A stretch of 64,000 bases of DNA. It comes from Jeotgalicoccus aerolatus (GTDB taxonomy: Bacteria; Bacillota; Bacilli; Staphylococcales; Salinicoccaceae). This document shows, one piece after another, positions 42,141 through 52,756 of the stretch. Location: assembly GCF_014635205.1 (NCBI RefSeq), contig NZ_BMCN01000003.1:124001-188000 (forward strand). The letters are read 5' to 3'. Every line of letters begins with the position of its first letter. Within the stretch, counting starts at the first letter, position 1. A model generated the notes under the pieces. The model was not told where the DNA came from. It searched no databases and saw only the letters and a list, made by a program, of their open reading frames with translations. The position numbers and the translations under genes are program-made.

Positions 42141-43220
42141 CTACTTCACTGTTGATGTCACTTGGAGGACCCAAGAATTTTTATCTTCCAGCTTGCCGGT
42201 CTGAATGCCGGTCAGTGTATCGTATAATTTTTGTGTTACTTCACCGATTTCATTGCCGTTGATCCGATAGTCTGTGCCATGAATATTCATTATACCGACA
42301 GGGGCGACAACGGCTGCGGTGCCGGCACCGAAGACTTCTGTAATAGAACCGTCTTTAATGCCGTCTTCAATATCTTTAATATGAATACGCTCCTCATTCA
42401 CTGTATATCCCATTTCACCAGCAAGCTCAATTAATGATTTTCTGGTGATTCCCGGTAAAATTGACCCGTTTAATTCTGGGGTCAGAAGTTCACCGTTTCT
42501 CACAAAGAAAATGTTCATGCTGCCGACTTCTTCGACATATTCCTGATGGACACCGTCGAGCCACAGTACTTGCTCATAGCCGAGATCTGCTGCTTTTTGC
42601 TGAGCGTGCAGACTTGCTGCGTAGTTTCCACCGAATTTAACTTCACCGACACCGCCGCGTACTGCACGTACGTAACTGTCCTCAACGTAAATACTCGTCG
42701 GATTCAGCTGAGCACCGTAATATCCTGCCACAGGTGACAGTACAATCAGCATTTTATAAGTTTTTGCCGGGCGAACTCCAAGATAGGGTTCGTTGGCAAA
42801 TACAAATGGGCGGACATATAAAGCCTGGCCTTCGCCGTCCGGGACCCAGTCATGTTCTACTTTGAGTAATTCCAGCAGCGCCTGCAGTGCAAATGCTTCA
42901 TCAATTTTAGGCATTGATAAACGCTCTAAGGAACGATTTAAACGTTTAAAGTTTTCATCAGGACGGAACAGTGTGACTTCTCCGTCAACATTATATGCTT
43001 TTAAACCTTCAAAAACTGTTTGGCCGTAATGCAGTGCTTGAGCACTGGGCGAAACTTCTAGAGGTGCGTAAGGAATAATTGCTGCATTATGCCAGCCGAG
43101 TTCTGCCGAATAGTCCATCGAAAACATGTGGTCAGTAAAGTAACTTCCAAAAGGAATACCCGCCACTTCAGGTTTTTCTTTTAATGTTCTTACTTTAGTA
43201 ATTTGAAGCTGCTGTGTCAT
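42141..43220 (-). CDS. ilvE: Branched-chain amino acid aminotransferase IlvE
   Basis: This 359-residue fold-type IV PLP enzyme shows [51 protein letters not shown] with the Schiff-base Lys region ([10 protein letters not shown]), [21 protein letters not shown] and [16 protein letters not shown]. It interconverts Leu, Ile and Val with their keto acids, which also prime branched fatty acids. Length is normal. The gene stands alone, with about 200 bp of AT-rich sequence upstream and AGGGGG before the ATG. Confidence 0.95.
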   Translation of the reverse strand: MTQQLQITKVRTLKEKPEVAGIPFGSYFTDHMFSMDYSAELGWHNAAIIPYAPLEVSPSAQALHYGQTVFEGLKAYNVDGEVTLFRPDENFKRLNRSLERLSMPKIDEAFALQALLELLKVEHDWVPDGEGQALYVRPFVFANEPYLGVRPAKTYKMLIVLSPVAGYYGAQLNPTSIYVEDSYVRAVRGGVGEVKFGGNYAASLHAQQKAADLGYEQVLWLDGVHQEYVEEVGSMNIFFVRNGELLTPELNGSILPGITRKSLIELAGEMGYTVNEERIHIKDIEDGIKDGSITEVFGAGTAAVVAPVGIMNIHGTDYRINGNEIGEVTQKLYDTLTGIQTGKLEDKNSWVLQVTSTVK

Positions 43221-43430
43221 ATAATGGGTCCCCCTAATTTATCTATATGGAATTTGAAAATTGTTATCATTGTAACAACATAAAATTAAAAAGGCAATAT
43301 ATTTTCAGACAATTTAGAATAAATATTATAATCTGTAATTCATACTAAAGTAATATGTTATTTTAGTGCGATAACGTGTAGTATGAAAGTATATATCAGT
43401 AATTTATCAGGAAGGGATTGGAAAATTATA

Positions 43431-44531
43431 ATGACTAAAAATATATTCGATAAAATAGAACTGTCATCAGGTAAAACCTTTGAAAACAGACTGGTCATGG
43501 CACCGATGACGACTCAGTGTTCATTTCACGACGGTTCAGTGACAGATGAGCTCGTCCAATATTACACCCGACGCGCAGGCGGCCCCGCAGCGGTTATTGT
43601 TGAAAGTACTTTTATAGATAATTACGGCCGGGCTTTTGAAGGTGCACTCGGTGCAGATTCGGACGATAAAATACCTGGTTTAAAAAAACTTGCAGACGGT
43701 ATTAAGAAAAAAGGATCTAAAGCAATTATTCAGCTTTACCATGCCGGACGCATGGGGACTCCGGAGCTAAATAAAGGACGCCGGCCGATTTCAGCAAGCA
43801 GTATTGCAGCCTTAAGAGACAATGCTGTTGAACCGAGAACTTTAGAAGCAGACGAAATTGAAGATATGATTCAGCTATTTGCAGATGCTGTCAGACGTGT
43901 CATCGAGGCCGGGTTTGACGGTGTGGAACTGCACGGGGCAAATACATATCTGCTGCAGCAATTTTACTCGCCGCATTCAAACAGACGGGATGATGAGTGG
44001 GGTGGTTCCAGAGAGAATAGACTCCGTTTCCCTAGACGCGTTGCAGAAAAAGTGCGTGAAACAGCGAATGAATTGGGTCAGCCGGACTTTATTATCGGCT
44101 ACCGCTTTTCACCCGAAGAGCTGGAAGAACCGGGAATTAATTTTGATGATACGATGTATTTATTAAATCATTTGGCAGACCATTCCATCGATTATTTCCA
44201 CTTCAGCATGGGCAGCTGGCAGCGGACATCGATTATTGATACAGCAGACGAAGAGCTCCTGCTAGATAAGTATTTAAATGCTGCAAGCGAGCGCCTGAAA
44301 GAGATACCGATTATGGGAGCGGGCGGAATTAAATCTGTCGAAGATGCAGAAGCTGCTATACACAGCGGTTTTGATATGATGAGTGTTGGCAAAGCGCATT
44401 TAATTAACCCAGATTTTGTAAATCTTCTAAAAGATAATGAGCTGCCGAATTCATTCTTAACAGAGGGGGATGATGTCAAATTGACGATTCCTGCACCGCT
44501 GTGGAATATTCTTGGATTTTTAAAAGAATAA
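43431..44531 (+). CDS. Old yellow enzyme-family NADH:flavin oxidoreductase
   Basis: This 366-residue FMN TIM-barrel enzyme shows LVMAPMTTQC near residue 22, AIIQLYHAGRMGTP with the FMN-binding His, FDGVELHGANTYLLQQFYSP (His-x-x-Asn substrate pair), SNRRDDEWGGSRENRLRFPR and IPIMGAGGIKSVEDAE. It resembles the NADH-dependent flavin oxidase branch found in staphylococci. The ATG at 43431 is chosen because homologous sequence starts there; the frame is open from 43383. It is monocistronic and ends at a terminator. Confidence 0.9.
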   Translation: MTKNIFDKIELSSGKTFENRLVMAPMTTQCSFHDGSVTDELVQYYTRRAGGPAAVIVESTFIDNYGRAFEGALGADSDDKIPGLKKLADGIKKKGSKAIIQLYHAGRMGTPELNKGRRPISASSIAALRDNAVEPRTLEADEIEDMIQLFADAVRRVIEAGFDGVELHGANTYLLQQFYSPHSNRRDDEWGGSRENRLRFPRRVAEKVRETANELGQPDFIIGYRFSPEELEEPGINFDDTMYLLNHLADHSIDYFHFSMGSWQRTSIIDTADEELLLDKYLNAASERLKEIPIMGAGGIKSVEDAEAAIHSGFDMMSVGKAHLINPDFVNLLKDNELPNSFLTEGDDVKLTIPAPLWNILGFLKE

Positions 44532-44558
44532 GATAGAGTAATATTATCTGACTATTTG

Positions 44559-44597
44559 CAAGCCTTTGTATAAATTTTACAAAGGTTTGTTTTTATT
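44559..44597 (+). terminator. Terminator of the oxidoreductase gene
   Basis: AAGCCTTTGTA pairs with TACAAAGGTTT and is followed by GTTTTTATTTT. Confidence 0.85.
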
Positions 44598-44680
44598 TTC
44601 ATGAATGTATAGTAAACTCGTTTTATAAGTCAGATTGAAAAGGCTTACTTATACATAAATGAAAGAAGGAGTGACATCTT

Positions 44681-46207
44681 TTGGAAAATGAGAAGAAGAA
44701 AAAAGGGATAGGACAGTCCTTCTTGGATATTATTGAAAAGCTGGGTAATAAGCTCCCGGATCCGATAGTCTTATTCATGATTATTGCCGGATTGATACTC
44801 GTTGCCTCATGGATTACAGGAATGCTCGGCGTTTCTGTTGAGAATCCTGCAGACGGGGAAACAATCGAAGCAGTGAACCTGCTGTCCGGTGAAGGTATAG
44901 CAATGATACTGACAGAAGCGATTAATAACTTTGGGGCATTCCCGCCGCTGGCCATGGTGCTCGTCGTCATGATCGGTATCGGTATTGCAGAAAAAACCGG
45001 GTACTTCGAAGCACTGATGAAACGTTCGCTTGAGATCACACCGACAGCACTGATACTGCCTATGGTAATCTTTGTCGGCATCATCAGTAACGTGGCCGGT
45101 GATGCAGGACCAGTAATCTTGCCGCCAATTGCAGCAATGATTTTTATCCGTCTTGGTTTAAATCCAATCGGCGGTATATTCATGGCCTATGCAGCGACTA
45201 ACGGTGCATTTGCAGCAAACTTTATACTGGGAATGACAGATGCATTGGCAGTAGGTTTTACAGAGCCCGCTGCGCAGCTTGTGAATCCTGACTATGCAGG
45301 AAATATCGCAATGAACTATTACTTCATTGCCGTATCTGCCATTTTCCTAATGATTATTATTTATTTTGTAGCTAAGAAAATCTCAATTCCGCGTCTCGGT
45401 AAATATGACGGGCCGCCAGTTGATGAAGAACCGCTGACGAACAAAGAAAAAACAGCTCTAATGTGGACAAATATTACAGCAGTTATTTTCGTTCTGATTA
45501 TTGCAGCGGGTGCACTTTTACCAAATGGTATTCTCCGCAACCAGGAGACGGGATCAATTCTTCAGGAATCTCCTTTGATGGATTCAGCTGTATTGTTAAT
45601 TACAGTTTTATTCTTTATACCGGGACTGGTATTCGGTCTATTAATGAAGAATATTGACGGAACTAAAGGTTTTGCAAAAATGCTCGGCGATTCGATGGGC
45701 TCGATGGGACAATATATCGTGCTGGTCTTCTTCGCAGCACAGATGCTGGCTTACTTTGACTGGAGTAATCTCGGACCGATTTTAGCTGTGGCCGGTTCTG
45801 ATTTCCTGCAGTCGATTAATTTAACAGGAATACCGCTGTTTATCGGCTTTATTTTAGTCGTTGCACTGATAAACCTGTTAATCGGTTCTGCAAGTGCAAA
45901 ATGGGCAATTCTCGCACCGGTCTTCATACCGATGTTTATGTTCCTCGGTTATGATCCGGCATTTACACAAATGCTGTACAGAGTCGGGGATTCTGTGACG
46001 AACCCGATTGCACCAATGATGCCTTTCCTGCCGCTGATTATTATGTATGCTCAGCGTTATCAGAAAGATATTAAACTGGGTACTGTCATTGCCAACTTGC
46101 TGCCGTATTCGATTGCACTGCTGATTACATGGACAATATTTACGATTGTCTGGTACCTGATCGGCTTGCCTGTCGGTCCAAATGGTCCAATCAACTTGCC
46201 GCAGTAA
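44681..46207 (+). CDS. AbgT-family p-aminobenzoyl-glutamate-type transporter
   Basis: This 508-residue protein has about 12 membrane segments. AbgT features are LGNKLPDPIVLFMIIAG at the N-terminus, GIGIAEKTGYFEALM, NVAGDAGPVILPPI, GSASAKWAILAPVFIPMF and the late VTNPIAPMMPFLPLI. AbgT proteins import p-aminobenzoyl-glutamate or export sulfonamides. The start is TTG with AAGGAG 12 nt upstream. An M20D amidohydrolase follows in the same direction, separated by an attenuator-like stem, matching the abgA/B-abgT pairing of E. coli. Confidence 0.9.
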   Translation: MENEKKKKGIGQSFLDIIEKLGNKLPDPIVLFMIIAGLILVASWITGMLGVSVENPADGETIEAVNLLSGEGIAMILTEAINNFGAFPPLAMVLVVMIGIGIAEKTGYFEALMKRSLEITPTALILPMVIFVGIISNVAGDAGPVILPPIAAMIFIRLGLNPIGGIFMAYAATNGAFAANFILGMTDALAVGFTEPAAQLVNPDYAGNIAMNYYFIAVSAIFLMIIIYFVAKKISIPRLGKYDGPPVDEEPLTNKEKTALMWTNITAVIFVLIIAAGALLPNGILRNQETGSILQESPLMDSAVLLITVLFFIPGLVFGLLMKNIDGTKGFAKMLGDSMGSMGQYIVLVFFAAQMLAYFDWSNLGPILAVAGSDFLQSINLTGIPLFIGFILVVALINLLIGSASAKWAILAPVFIPMFMFLGYDPAFTQMLYRVGDSVTNPIAPMMPFLPLIIMYAQRYQKDIKLGTVIANLLPYSIALLITWTIFTIVWYLIGLPVGPNGPINLPQ

Positions 46208-46232
46208 AAAGTGGTATAATATATTTAAATTG

Positions 46233-46272
46233 TTAGAAGACTTCGAAAACTTTCAAGGTCTTCTAATTTTAA
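46233..46272 (+). terminator. Hairpin between abgT-like and amidohydrolase genes
   Basis: TTAGAAGACTT pairs with AAGGTCTTCTAA and is followed by TTTTAAAATT. It may partly terminate transcription and so lower expression of the downstream amidohydrolase. Confidence 0.65.
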
Positions 46273-46293
46273 AATTGGGAGATGAATAATTTT

Positions 46294-47463
46294 ATGATAG
46301 AAGAAGCAATTAAAAAAGTAGAACCTAAAGTCATCGAATGGCGCCGTGCCATGCACAGACATCCCGAGCTCTCATTTGAAGAATACTGGACAAGTGATTA
46401 TATAGAAAAAGCATTAAAAGAAATGAATGGTATTGAAATCAGCCGTCCGACAGAAACGAGTGTTCTCGGTATAATTAAAGGCGATCATCCCGGACGTAAA
46501 GTTGGACTGCGCGGCGATATCGATGCACTGCCGATCCAGGAAGACCGTGAAGAGCTGGACTTTGCTTCAGAAATTGACGGTGTCATGCACGCCTGCGGCC
46601 ACGATTCTCATGCAGCGATGCTGCTTGGTGCAGCATCCGTACTGGCGGATAATAAGGATAAAATTCATGGTGAAATCTATCTTATTTTCCAGCACGCTGA
46701 AGAATTACCGCCGGGCGGTGCTCAGGAAATGGTTGCAACCGGCCTGTTTGATGATCTGGATGTCGTCTTTGCACAGCATATTATGACATCTAAACCGCTC
46801 GGTGAAATTCATATTAAATCAGGTGCAGTGACAGCGAACTCAGATCAATTCGAGTTAACGATCAACGGCCAGGGCGGTCATGCATCTCAGCCGGAAAGCT
46901 CAGTCGATCCGCTGCTGCTTGCATCACGTATTGTGACACAGGTCCAGGATATCGTATCAAGAATCGCAGGCCCGCTTGATAATCTGGTTATTTCAGTAAC
47001 GAATTTCAATGCAGGGACAGGCGCGAAAAATGTAATTCCGCATACGGCAGAATTAAGCGGCAGTGTCCGTTCTGCAAGTAAAGAAATCAGAGAACTGGCC
47101 CGTGAAAAAATTGAATCAGTTGTTAAAGCTAACTGCGACATCTACGGTGCCACGTATGACTTGAACTATCAGTACGGCTATCAGGCAGTCATGAATGATG
47201 GTACTGAGACAGCACGTGTAAAAGAAACATTGAACAATGTTTTCGGTGAGGACAGAGTGATCGAACAGGAAATGATGATGGGCGGCGAGGACTTCGGTGC
47301 TTTTACAGAGAACCTGCCGGGGGTATATATTTTACTGGGAACTTACAATGAAGAGAAAGATTATGTCTACCCGCATCACCATCCGAAATTCGGCATCGAT
47401 GAAGAAGCCTTTATCGATGGTGTCCGTGCTCACGTGAACGTTGCGCTGGATCTTGGAAAATAA
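46294..47463 (+). CDS. M20D-family amidohydrolase (AbgA/AbgB- or hippurate hydrolase-like)
   Basis: The 389-residue dinuclear metal hydrolase shows RRAMHRHPELSFEE, GLRGDIDALPIQED, HACGHDSHAAMLLG (Cys and His ligands), FQHAEELPPGGAQEM with the catalytic Glu, and HHHPKFGIDEEAF at the end. Family members remove acyl groups from N-acyl amino acids or split p-aminobenzoyl-glutamate. The ATG at 46294 is chosen over 46282, which directly abuts the GGGAG. It follows the AbgT transporter, which suggests import followed by hydrolysis of the same compound. Confidence 0.9.
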   Translation: MIEEAIKKVEPKVIEWRRAMHRHPELSFEEYWTSDYIEKALKEMNGIEISRPTETSVLGIIKGDHPGRKVGLRGDIDALPIQEDREELDFASEIDGVMHACGHDSHAAMLLGAASVLADNKDKIHGEIYLIFQHAEELPPGGAQEMVATGLFDDLDVVFAQHIMTSKPLGEIHIKSGAVTANSDQFELTINGQGGHASQPESSVDPLLLASRIVTQVQDIVSRIAGPLDNLVISVTNFNAGTGAKNVIPHTAELSGSVRSASKEIRELAREKIESVVKANCDIYGATYDLNYQYGYQAVMNDGTETARVKETLNNVFGEDRVIEQEMMMGGEDFGAFTENLPGVYILLGTYNEEKDYVYPHHHPKFGIDEEAFIDGVRAHVNVALDLGK

Positions 47464-47476
47464 AATATAAATTTTA

Positions 47477-47511
47477 AAATCGTCTGGTCATAAGATCAGG
47501 CGGTTTCTTTT
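47477..47511 (+). terminator. Terminator of the amidohydrolase gene
   Basis: AATCGTCTGGTC pairs with GATCAGGCGGTTT (G-U pairs included) and is followed by CTTTTATTT. Confidence 0.75.
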
Positions 47512-47513
47512 AT

Positions 47514-47542
47514 TTGATTTATACCCCAATAGGGTATATAAT
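47514..47542 (+). promoter_or_regulatory. csoR-copA-copZ promoter with embedded CsoR operator
   Basis: TTGATT (-35, 47514-47519) and TATAAT (-10, 47537-47542) are separated by exactly 17 bp. The spacer is filled by the GC-flanked inverted repeat ATACCCCAATAGGGTAT (47521-47537), the known form of the CsoR box. Apo-CsoR bound here would block RNA polymerase; Cu(I) would release it. Confidence 0.88.
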
Positions 47543-47582
47543 AGAGGTAATCAAAGTAATAGAAGAGAGCAGGTGTTGATCA

Positions 47583-47879
47583 ATGGAAGATGTTAAACAT
47601 ATGTCCAGACCGCGCCCCGATGATGAAAAACAGAAAATATTAAATCGTTTAAAGCGCGTTGAAGGCCAGGTCAGAGGGATACAGACAATGGTGGAGGAAG
47701 ATCGTTACTGCGTGGATATTTTAGTCCAGCTGAGTGCAGTTCAAAGTGCTTTAAAAAATACAGGTATGACAATTACTGAACGTCATATGAAACATTGTGT
47801 AACGGATGCAATTGAATCAGGGCAAGGTGAAGATTCTATAGAAGAGTTAATGGCAGTGCTTAAACAATTTGCTAAATAA
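47583..47879 (+). CDS. csoR: Copper-sensing transcriptional repressor CsoR
   Basis: The 98-residue all-helical protein of the DUF156 family has the Cu(I) ligand set Cys43, His68, Cys72 (RYCVDIL and RHMKHC). The N-terminal region LNRLKRVEGQVRGIQ provides the DNA-contact and tetramer helix. It represses its own operon in the absence of copper. It lies directly behind a promoter with a CsoR box and 12 bp ahead of copA. Confidence 0.95.
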   Translation: MEDVKHMSRPRPDDEKQKILNRLKRVEGQVRGIQTMVEEDRYCVDILVQLSAVQSALKNTGMTITERHMKHCVTDAIESGQGEDSIEELMAVLKQFAK

Positions 47880-47891
47880 GGAGGGATATCA

Positions 47892-50276
47892 ATGGAAAAA
47901 AAGGATCATGTCAATTTGAATATTACCGGTATGACATGTGCAGCGTGTTCAAACAGAATAGAGAAAGTATTGAATAAAATGGACGACGTCGATGCGAGCG
48001 TTAATTTAACGACTGAGAAAGCGAGTGTAGATTATAATCCAGATTCTGTTTCACTAGATGAGATTACCGGACGTATTGAAGATATCGGTTACGGCATACG
48101 CTATGAAAAAAGTGAGCTGGATATTACCGGTATGACTTGTGCAGCATGTTCGAACCGGATAGAAAAAGTACTGAATAAAACTGAAGGTGTTCAATCAGCC
48201 ACGGTAAACCTGACCACTGAAAATGCTTTAGTCGAATACAATCCTTCAATGACAGATGAGCGGAAGATCATCGAGCGGATTGGCAATCTTGGTTACGGTG
48301 CAGAACCTAAAAAATCAAATGAAGAAAAGCTGTCTTACAAAGATAAAGAACTGAAAACCATGAAATGGAAAGTTATTATTGCAGCACTCTTATCGCTGCC
48401 GCTTTTAGTTACCATGCTAGACCATTTATTCGGTGCTGATTTGCCGGCGATATTTATGAACCCATGGTTCCAGCTGGCTTTTGCTACACCGGTGCAATTT
48501 ATACTCGGCTGGCAGTTTTACGTCGGTGCCTATAAAAACTTAAAAAACTTTACAGCAAACATGGATGTACTCGTCGTGATGGGAACTACAGCCGCATACG
48601 GATTTAGTTTGTATCAGACTTATTTATGGCTAAACGGTACAGTCGAACATCCGCATTTGTATTTCGAAGCCAGTGCAATTATTATTACGCTGATTTTATT
48701 TGGTAAATATCTTGAAACCAGAGCAAAATCACAAACAACTGGAGCGATTTCAAAACTGCTGGACATGCAGGCGAAAGAAGCGAGAGTCATTCGAAATGGT
48801 GCTGAAACAATGGTCGCTGTCGAAGAGGTTAAAGTGGATGAAGTACTCATCGTGAAACCCGGTGAAAAATTTCCGTTAGATGGACAACTGATCCAAGGGC
48901 GGACAGCTGTTGATGAGTCCATGCTGACGGGAGAATCCATTCCTGTAGAGAAAACAAGCGGAGACGACATTATCGGTGCAACGATGAATCAAAATGGCAC
49001 CGTTCAGCTTAAAGTAACAAAAACTGGTGAAGACACTGCCTTGGCGGGCATTATTAAAGTAGTTGAAGCAGCTCAAGGCAACAAGGCGCCAATTCAAAGA
49101 ATGGCAGATATAATTTCAGGATACTTCGTCCCCATTGTTATCGGTATTGCACTGGTTACTTTCCTGGTGTGGTACTTCTTTGTCGATTCGGGGAATATGG
49201 AACCGGCGCTTGTTGCAGCAATTTCAGTATTGGTCATTGCGTGTCCATGTGCACTCGGCTTAGCTACACCGACATCAATTATGGTCGGAACAGGTAAAGG
49301 TGCTGAAAACGGTATTCTTTATAAAGGTGGAGAGCATTTAGAAAAAACGCATCAGGTAGATGTTATTGTACTGGATAAAACGGGAACGATTACTAACGGA
49401 CAGCCTGAAGTCACAGACTTTAACGGTGACGATGAGGCACTTCGTCTTTTAGCAAGTGCAGAGAAGGGGTCGGAACACCCGCTGGCTTCAGCTATTACTT
49501 CATATGCAGCAGAAAAAAATATTGAATTATTAAATGCAGATGACTTTTCGGCAATACCGGGGCACGGTATTGAAGCATTAATTGACAATAAACGTATTCT
49601 GGTTGGGACACGGAGATTAATGAGCAATGAAAATATCGACGTATCCTCTGTTGAAGAAGAAATGCAGCAGTATGAATACGAAGGTAAAACAGCAATGATT
49701 ATCGCTGCAGAGGGCAAGCTTCTCGGAACAGTGGCAGTTCTTGATACAGTCAAAGATACTGCTAAAAACGCTGTGGCAGAACTGCACAATCAGGGACTGC
49801 AGGTCATTATGCTGACGGGGGACAACCAGCGCACAGCAAGTGCCATTGCCCGTACAGTCGGTATCGATGAAGTGATTGCAGAAGTGCTTCCCGAACAAAA
49901 GGCCGATAAAATCCGTGACATTCAAAAGTCAGGCAAGATCGTTGCCATGGTGGGCGACGGTGTAAATGATGCGCCGGCGCTTGCATTGGCAGATGTAGGT
50001 ATTGCCATGGGAACAGGTACAGAAGTCGCCATTGAAGCGGCTGACCTCACTATACTTGGGGAAGATTTAATGCTGATTCCAAGAGCGATTAACTTAAGTC
50101 ATAAAACAATTAAAAATATTAAACAGAACTTATTCTGGGCATTTGCATACAACACACTCGGCATACCGATTGCGGCACTCGGCTTTTTAGCACCATGGGT
50201 TGCCGGTGCTGCAATGGCATTCAGTTCTGTCAGTGTGGTTGCCAATGCTTTACGTTTAAAACGTGTTAAAATATAG
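47892..50276 (+). CDS. copA: Copper-exporting P1B-type ATPase CopA
   Basis: This 794-residue copper pump has two N-terminal heavy-metal domains, each with [17 protein letters not shown] (Cys16/19 and Cys83/86). The TGES actuator follows, then the membrane CPC at 451-453, DKTGT with phosphorylated Asp495, an SEHPLA nucleotide-site motif and GDGVNDAPA. It moves Cu(I) out of the cytosol. AAGGAGGG precedes the ATG. It is the second gene of csoR-copA-copZ. The two metal domains are very alike even at DNA level around the motif, suggesting duplication. Confidence 0.96.
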   Translation: MEKKDHVNLNITGMTCAACSNRIEKVLNKMDDVDASVNLTTEKASVDYNPDSVSLDEITGRIEDIGYGIRYEKSELDITGMTCAACSNRIEKVLNKTEGVQSATVNLTTENALVEYNPSMTDERKIIERIGNLGYGAEPKKSNEEKLSYKDKELKTMKWKVIIAALLSLPLLVTMLDHLFGADLPAIFMNPWFQLAFATPVQFILGWQFYVGAYKNLKNFTANMDVLVVMGTTAAYGFSLYQTYLWLNGTVEHPHLYFEASAIIITLILFGKYLETRAKSQTTGAISKLLDMQAKEARVIRNGAETMVAVEEVKVDEVLIVKPGEKFPLDGQLIQGRTAVDESMLTGESIPVEKTSGDDIIGATMNQNGTVQLKVTKTGEDTALAGIIKVVEAAQGNKAPIQRMADIISGYFVPIVIGIALVTFLVWYFFVDSGNMEPALVAAISVLVIACPCALGLATPTSIMVGTGKGAENGILYKGGEHLEKTHQVDVIVLDKTGTITNGQPEVTDFNGDDEALRLLASAEKGSEHPLASAITSYAAEKNIELLNADDFSAIPGHGIEALIDNKRILVGTRRLMSNENIDVSSVEEEMQQYEYEGKTAMIIAAEGKLLGTVAVLDTVKDTAKNAVAELHNQGLQVIMLTGDNQRTASAIARTVGIDEVIAEVLPEQKADKIRDIQKSGKIVAMVGDGVNDAPALALADVGIAMGTGTEVAIEAADLTILGEDLMLIPRAINLSHKTIKNIKQNLFWAFAYNTLGIPIAALGFLAPWVAGAAMAFSSVSVVANALRLKRVKI

Positions 50277-50315
50277 GTATATAATAATAAATAATAACGA
50301 GCAGGAGGGAAAATT

Positions 50316-50522
50316 ATGGCTAAAACAGTAATAGATGTAGAAGGAATGACATGCAATCACTGCAAATCATCTGTGGAAGGTGCACTTCATAATTTAGAAG
50401 GTGTTTCAACAGCAGAAGTCAGCTTAGACGATAATAACGTCACTGTGGAGTACAATGATACGGTTGTTGACCGCGGTAAAATGACGGAAGCAATTGAAGA
50501 TCAGGGTTACGATGTAAAATAA
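50316..50522 (+). CDS. copZ: Copper chaperone CopZ
   Basis: This 68-residue HMA-fold protein has the Cu(I) site GMTCNHCKSSVE (Cys13 and Cys16). It ferries copper to CopA in the cytosol. It starts 39 bp after copA, with GCAGGAGGG upstream of the ATG. A terminator follows. Confidence 0.95.
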   Translation: MAKTVIDVEGMTCNHCKSSVEGALHNLEGVSTAEVSLDDNNVTVEYNDTVVDRGKMTEAIEDQGYDVK

Positions 50523-50532
50523 ACGAGACTTT

Positions 50533-50567
50533 AAAAACCATCTGCAAAAGACGCAGATGGTTTTTTG
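50533..50567 (+). terminator. Terminator of the copper operon
   Basis: AAAACCATCTGC pairs with GCAGATGGTTTTTT, giving a clean stem and T tract after copZ. Confidence 0.92.
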
Positions 50568-50638
50568 TTTGTGTAATTTTTAAACAAAAATGATAGAATA
50601 ATCTATAAGATTATAAGTCTATAAGGGGGATACCACAC

Positions 50639-51880
50639 TTGATATTTGTGGTCATATTTTTACTATTTATGTCGCTGTTCTTTTCAGGCAGTGAAACGGC
50701 GCTTACAGCCGTCAATAAAATAAAACTGCAATCCAAAGCCGCCGGCGGAGATAAGCAGGCGGAGAAATTATTTAATTTAGTCAGCAAACCGAGCCAGTTT
50801 ATCACGACAATACTGATCGGTAATAATATTGCCAATTTGATCGCGCCGGTACTCGTGACATCGATGGCGATAGAGTACGGCTGGAGCGTTACTATTGCAT
50901 CAGTTGTGCTGACAGTCTCTATTATTATTTTCGCAGAAGTGATACCTAAATCTATTGCAGCAGCATTCCCAGAACAGATATCTCAACTGGTCAGGCCTGT
51001 GATTTCATTTTTAAATGTTGTATTTTTCCCGCTGACCTTTGTACTCAATAAAATGACAGATATGATTACGCGTTTTCTGTCGAAAGGTGAGCAGGCAAGC
51101 TGGACTGTTTCACGTGAAGAAATTGTTAACCTGGTTAGAATTGCCGATACAGAAGGGGCGATTGAAGGCGTAGAATCTCAGCGCTTAAAAGGGGTTCTGG
51201 ATTTTAGAGAACTTAACGTAAAAGATGTCATGACCACACCGCGTACAGAAATGGTAGCGGTGCATATCGACGAGAGTTTTGAAACGGTCAGAAACAGAAT
51301 TATTAATGAAATGCATACGAGATACCCGGTCTACGATGAGGACCTCGATAATATTGTCGGTGTATTTCATTCAAAATATTTACTGCAGTGGTCCATTGAT
51401 CCTGACCAGCCGCTCATGAATTTTTGTGATAAAAAACCGCTGACTGTCAGAGAGTTCCAAAACGTTGAAGACGTTTTGCGCCGAATGAGCAAGCAGCGCC
51501 GTCACTTAGCTATCGTTCTCGATGAATACGGCGGTACTGAAGGTATTTTGACACATGAAGACATTATTGAAACGATGCTCGGTTTTGAAATCGAAGATGA
51601 GACCGATCTTGCTAATGATTCGGTAGTCCGGGCCTTCAGCGATAATAAAATTATTTGTGATGGTAAAATTACCCTGCACCGTTTAAATCAGCTGTTTGAT
51701 ACAGAAATACCTGAAGAAGAAGACACCTTATCCGGCTTCCTGCTGTCTGTTTTTGAAGAGGTGCCGTCAGTTAATGATGTGACACACCTCGATAATCTGG
51801 AATTTAAAATTATAGAGATGGACGACAATATGATTCGTCTCGTCAAGATTAAAAAAATGGATATGTCATTACCGGAGTAG
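50639..51880 (+). CDS. CNNM/CorC-family (HlyC/CorC, DUF21-CBS) membrane protein
   Basis: The 413-residue protein has an N-terminal DUF21 domain with about three helices (FLLFMSLFFSGSETALTAV, IGNNIANLIAPVL, IIFAEVIPKSIAA). Two CBS domains follow (about 190-320, with FRELNVKDVMTTPRTEMVAV and HLAIVLDEYGGTEGI), and a CorC/HlyC transporter-associated domain lies at the C-terminus. Such proteins export Mg or Na or help membrane protection. The start is TTG with AAGGGGG upstream at long spacing. It precedes a phosphoesterase gene by 15 bp and is likely co-transcribed with it. Confidence 0.9.
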   Translation: MIFVVIFLLFMSLFFSGSETALTAVNKIKLQSKAAGGDKQAEKLFNLVSKPSQFITTILIGNNIANLIAPVLVTSMAIEYGWSVTIASVVLTVSIIIFAEVIPKSIAAAFPEQISQLVRPVISFLNVVFFPLTFVLNKMTDMITRFLSKGEQASWTVSREEIVNLVRIADTEGAIEGVESQRLKGVLDFRELNVKDVMTTPRTEMVAVHIDESFETVRNRIINEMHTRYPVYDEDLDNIVGVFHSKYLLQWSIDPDQPLMNFCDKKPLTVREFQNVEDVLRRMSKQRRHLAIVLDEYGGTEGILTHEDIIETMLGFEIEDETDLANDSVVRAFSDNKIICDGKITLHRLNQLFDTEIPEEEDTLSGFLLSVFEEVPSVNDVTHLDNLEFKIIEMDDNMIRLVKIKKMDMSLPE

Positions 51881-51895
51881 AATGAGGCGAAAAAG

Positions 51896-52756
51896 ATGAA
51901 GCGATTTAAATTAGTTACACCCGTTCAAATCATGTTAGGATTTATTTTTGCCTCGGCCCGATTTTTGTGGACTGAAGATAAGCATATCGGAACCACACAT
52001 TACACCTACCGTTCAAATAAAATACCGAAAAGTTTTGACGGTTATAAAATCGTGCAAGTATCTGATTTTCACAACGCTTATTTTGGCCGCCGCTCAAAAC
52101 ATCTGCTGCGGGCAGTTGCGCAGGCAGAGCCTGATGTGATCGTTATTACGGGTGATATTGTAGACCGTCGGACCCCGTATTTAAAACGCGCAGCGGTTTT
52201 TATCGAACAAATTACTAAAATACAGCAGACTTACTATGTGACGGGGAATCATGAGGCGCATTATAAGCATTTTAATAAGCTGTACGAGGTGATCGGCAGG
52301 TCGGATATCCGCAATCTGACGAAGCATAGTGCTGTTTTAGAGCGTAATGGCGAGAAGATTAATCTTGCCGGGATTAACGATGTCTGGTTTTTTGGTGATG
52401 AAGAGAATCCTAAAACTTACCGGAGTTTCTATAATGAATTGAAAAATACGGTGAATGATTTGCCAAACAGAATGACGGTATTGCTGGCCCATCGTCCGGA
52501 ACTGCTGTCTATGTATAGTGATACTGATGCAGATCTCGTATTTACTGGACATGCCCATGGCGGACAGATCAGACTGCCCGTGGTTAAAGGATTGTACGCG
52601 CCGCATCAAGGCGTAAATCCTAAATACACTCAAGGGATGCATGAAAATAATGGCACGACAATGATTGTCAGCAGAGGACTCGGTAACAGCCGTTTTCCAT
52701 TCAGGGTGTTTAACCATCCGGAAGTGGTCGTTGTTGAATTAAAGACTGAAAGATAA
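51896..52756 (+). CDS. Membrane-anchored calcineurin-like metallophosphoesterase (YkuE-like)
   Basis: The product has 286 residues. A single N-terminal membrane segment (about 10-25) is followed by the catalytic domain: VQVSDFHNAYFG, VITGDIVDRR, VTGNHEAHY, VLLAHRPELL and FTGHAHGGQIRLP. The YkuE branch acts on membrane lipids such as UDP-diacylglucosamine-like compounds, but the substrate here is unknown. It follows the CNNM/CorC gene by 15 bp and ends at a bidirectional terminator. The other phosphoesterase in this window (22095-22913) lacks the anchor. Confidence 0.87.
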   Translation: MKRFKLVTPVQIMLGFIFASARFLWTEDKHIGTTHYTYRSNKIPKSFDGYKIVQVSDFHNAYFGRRSKHLLRAVAQAEPDVIVITGDIVDRRTPYLKRAAVFIEQITKIQQTYYVTGNHEAHYKHFNKLYEVIGRSDIRNLTKHSAVLERNGEKINLAGINDVWFFGDEENPKTYRSFYNELKNTVNDLPNRMTVLLAHRPELLSMYSDTDADLVFTGHAHGGQIRLPVVKGLYAPHQGVNPKYTQGMHENNGTTMIVSRGLGNSRFPFRVFNHPEVVVVELKTER

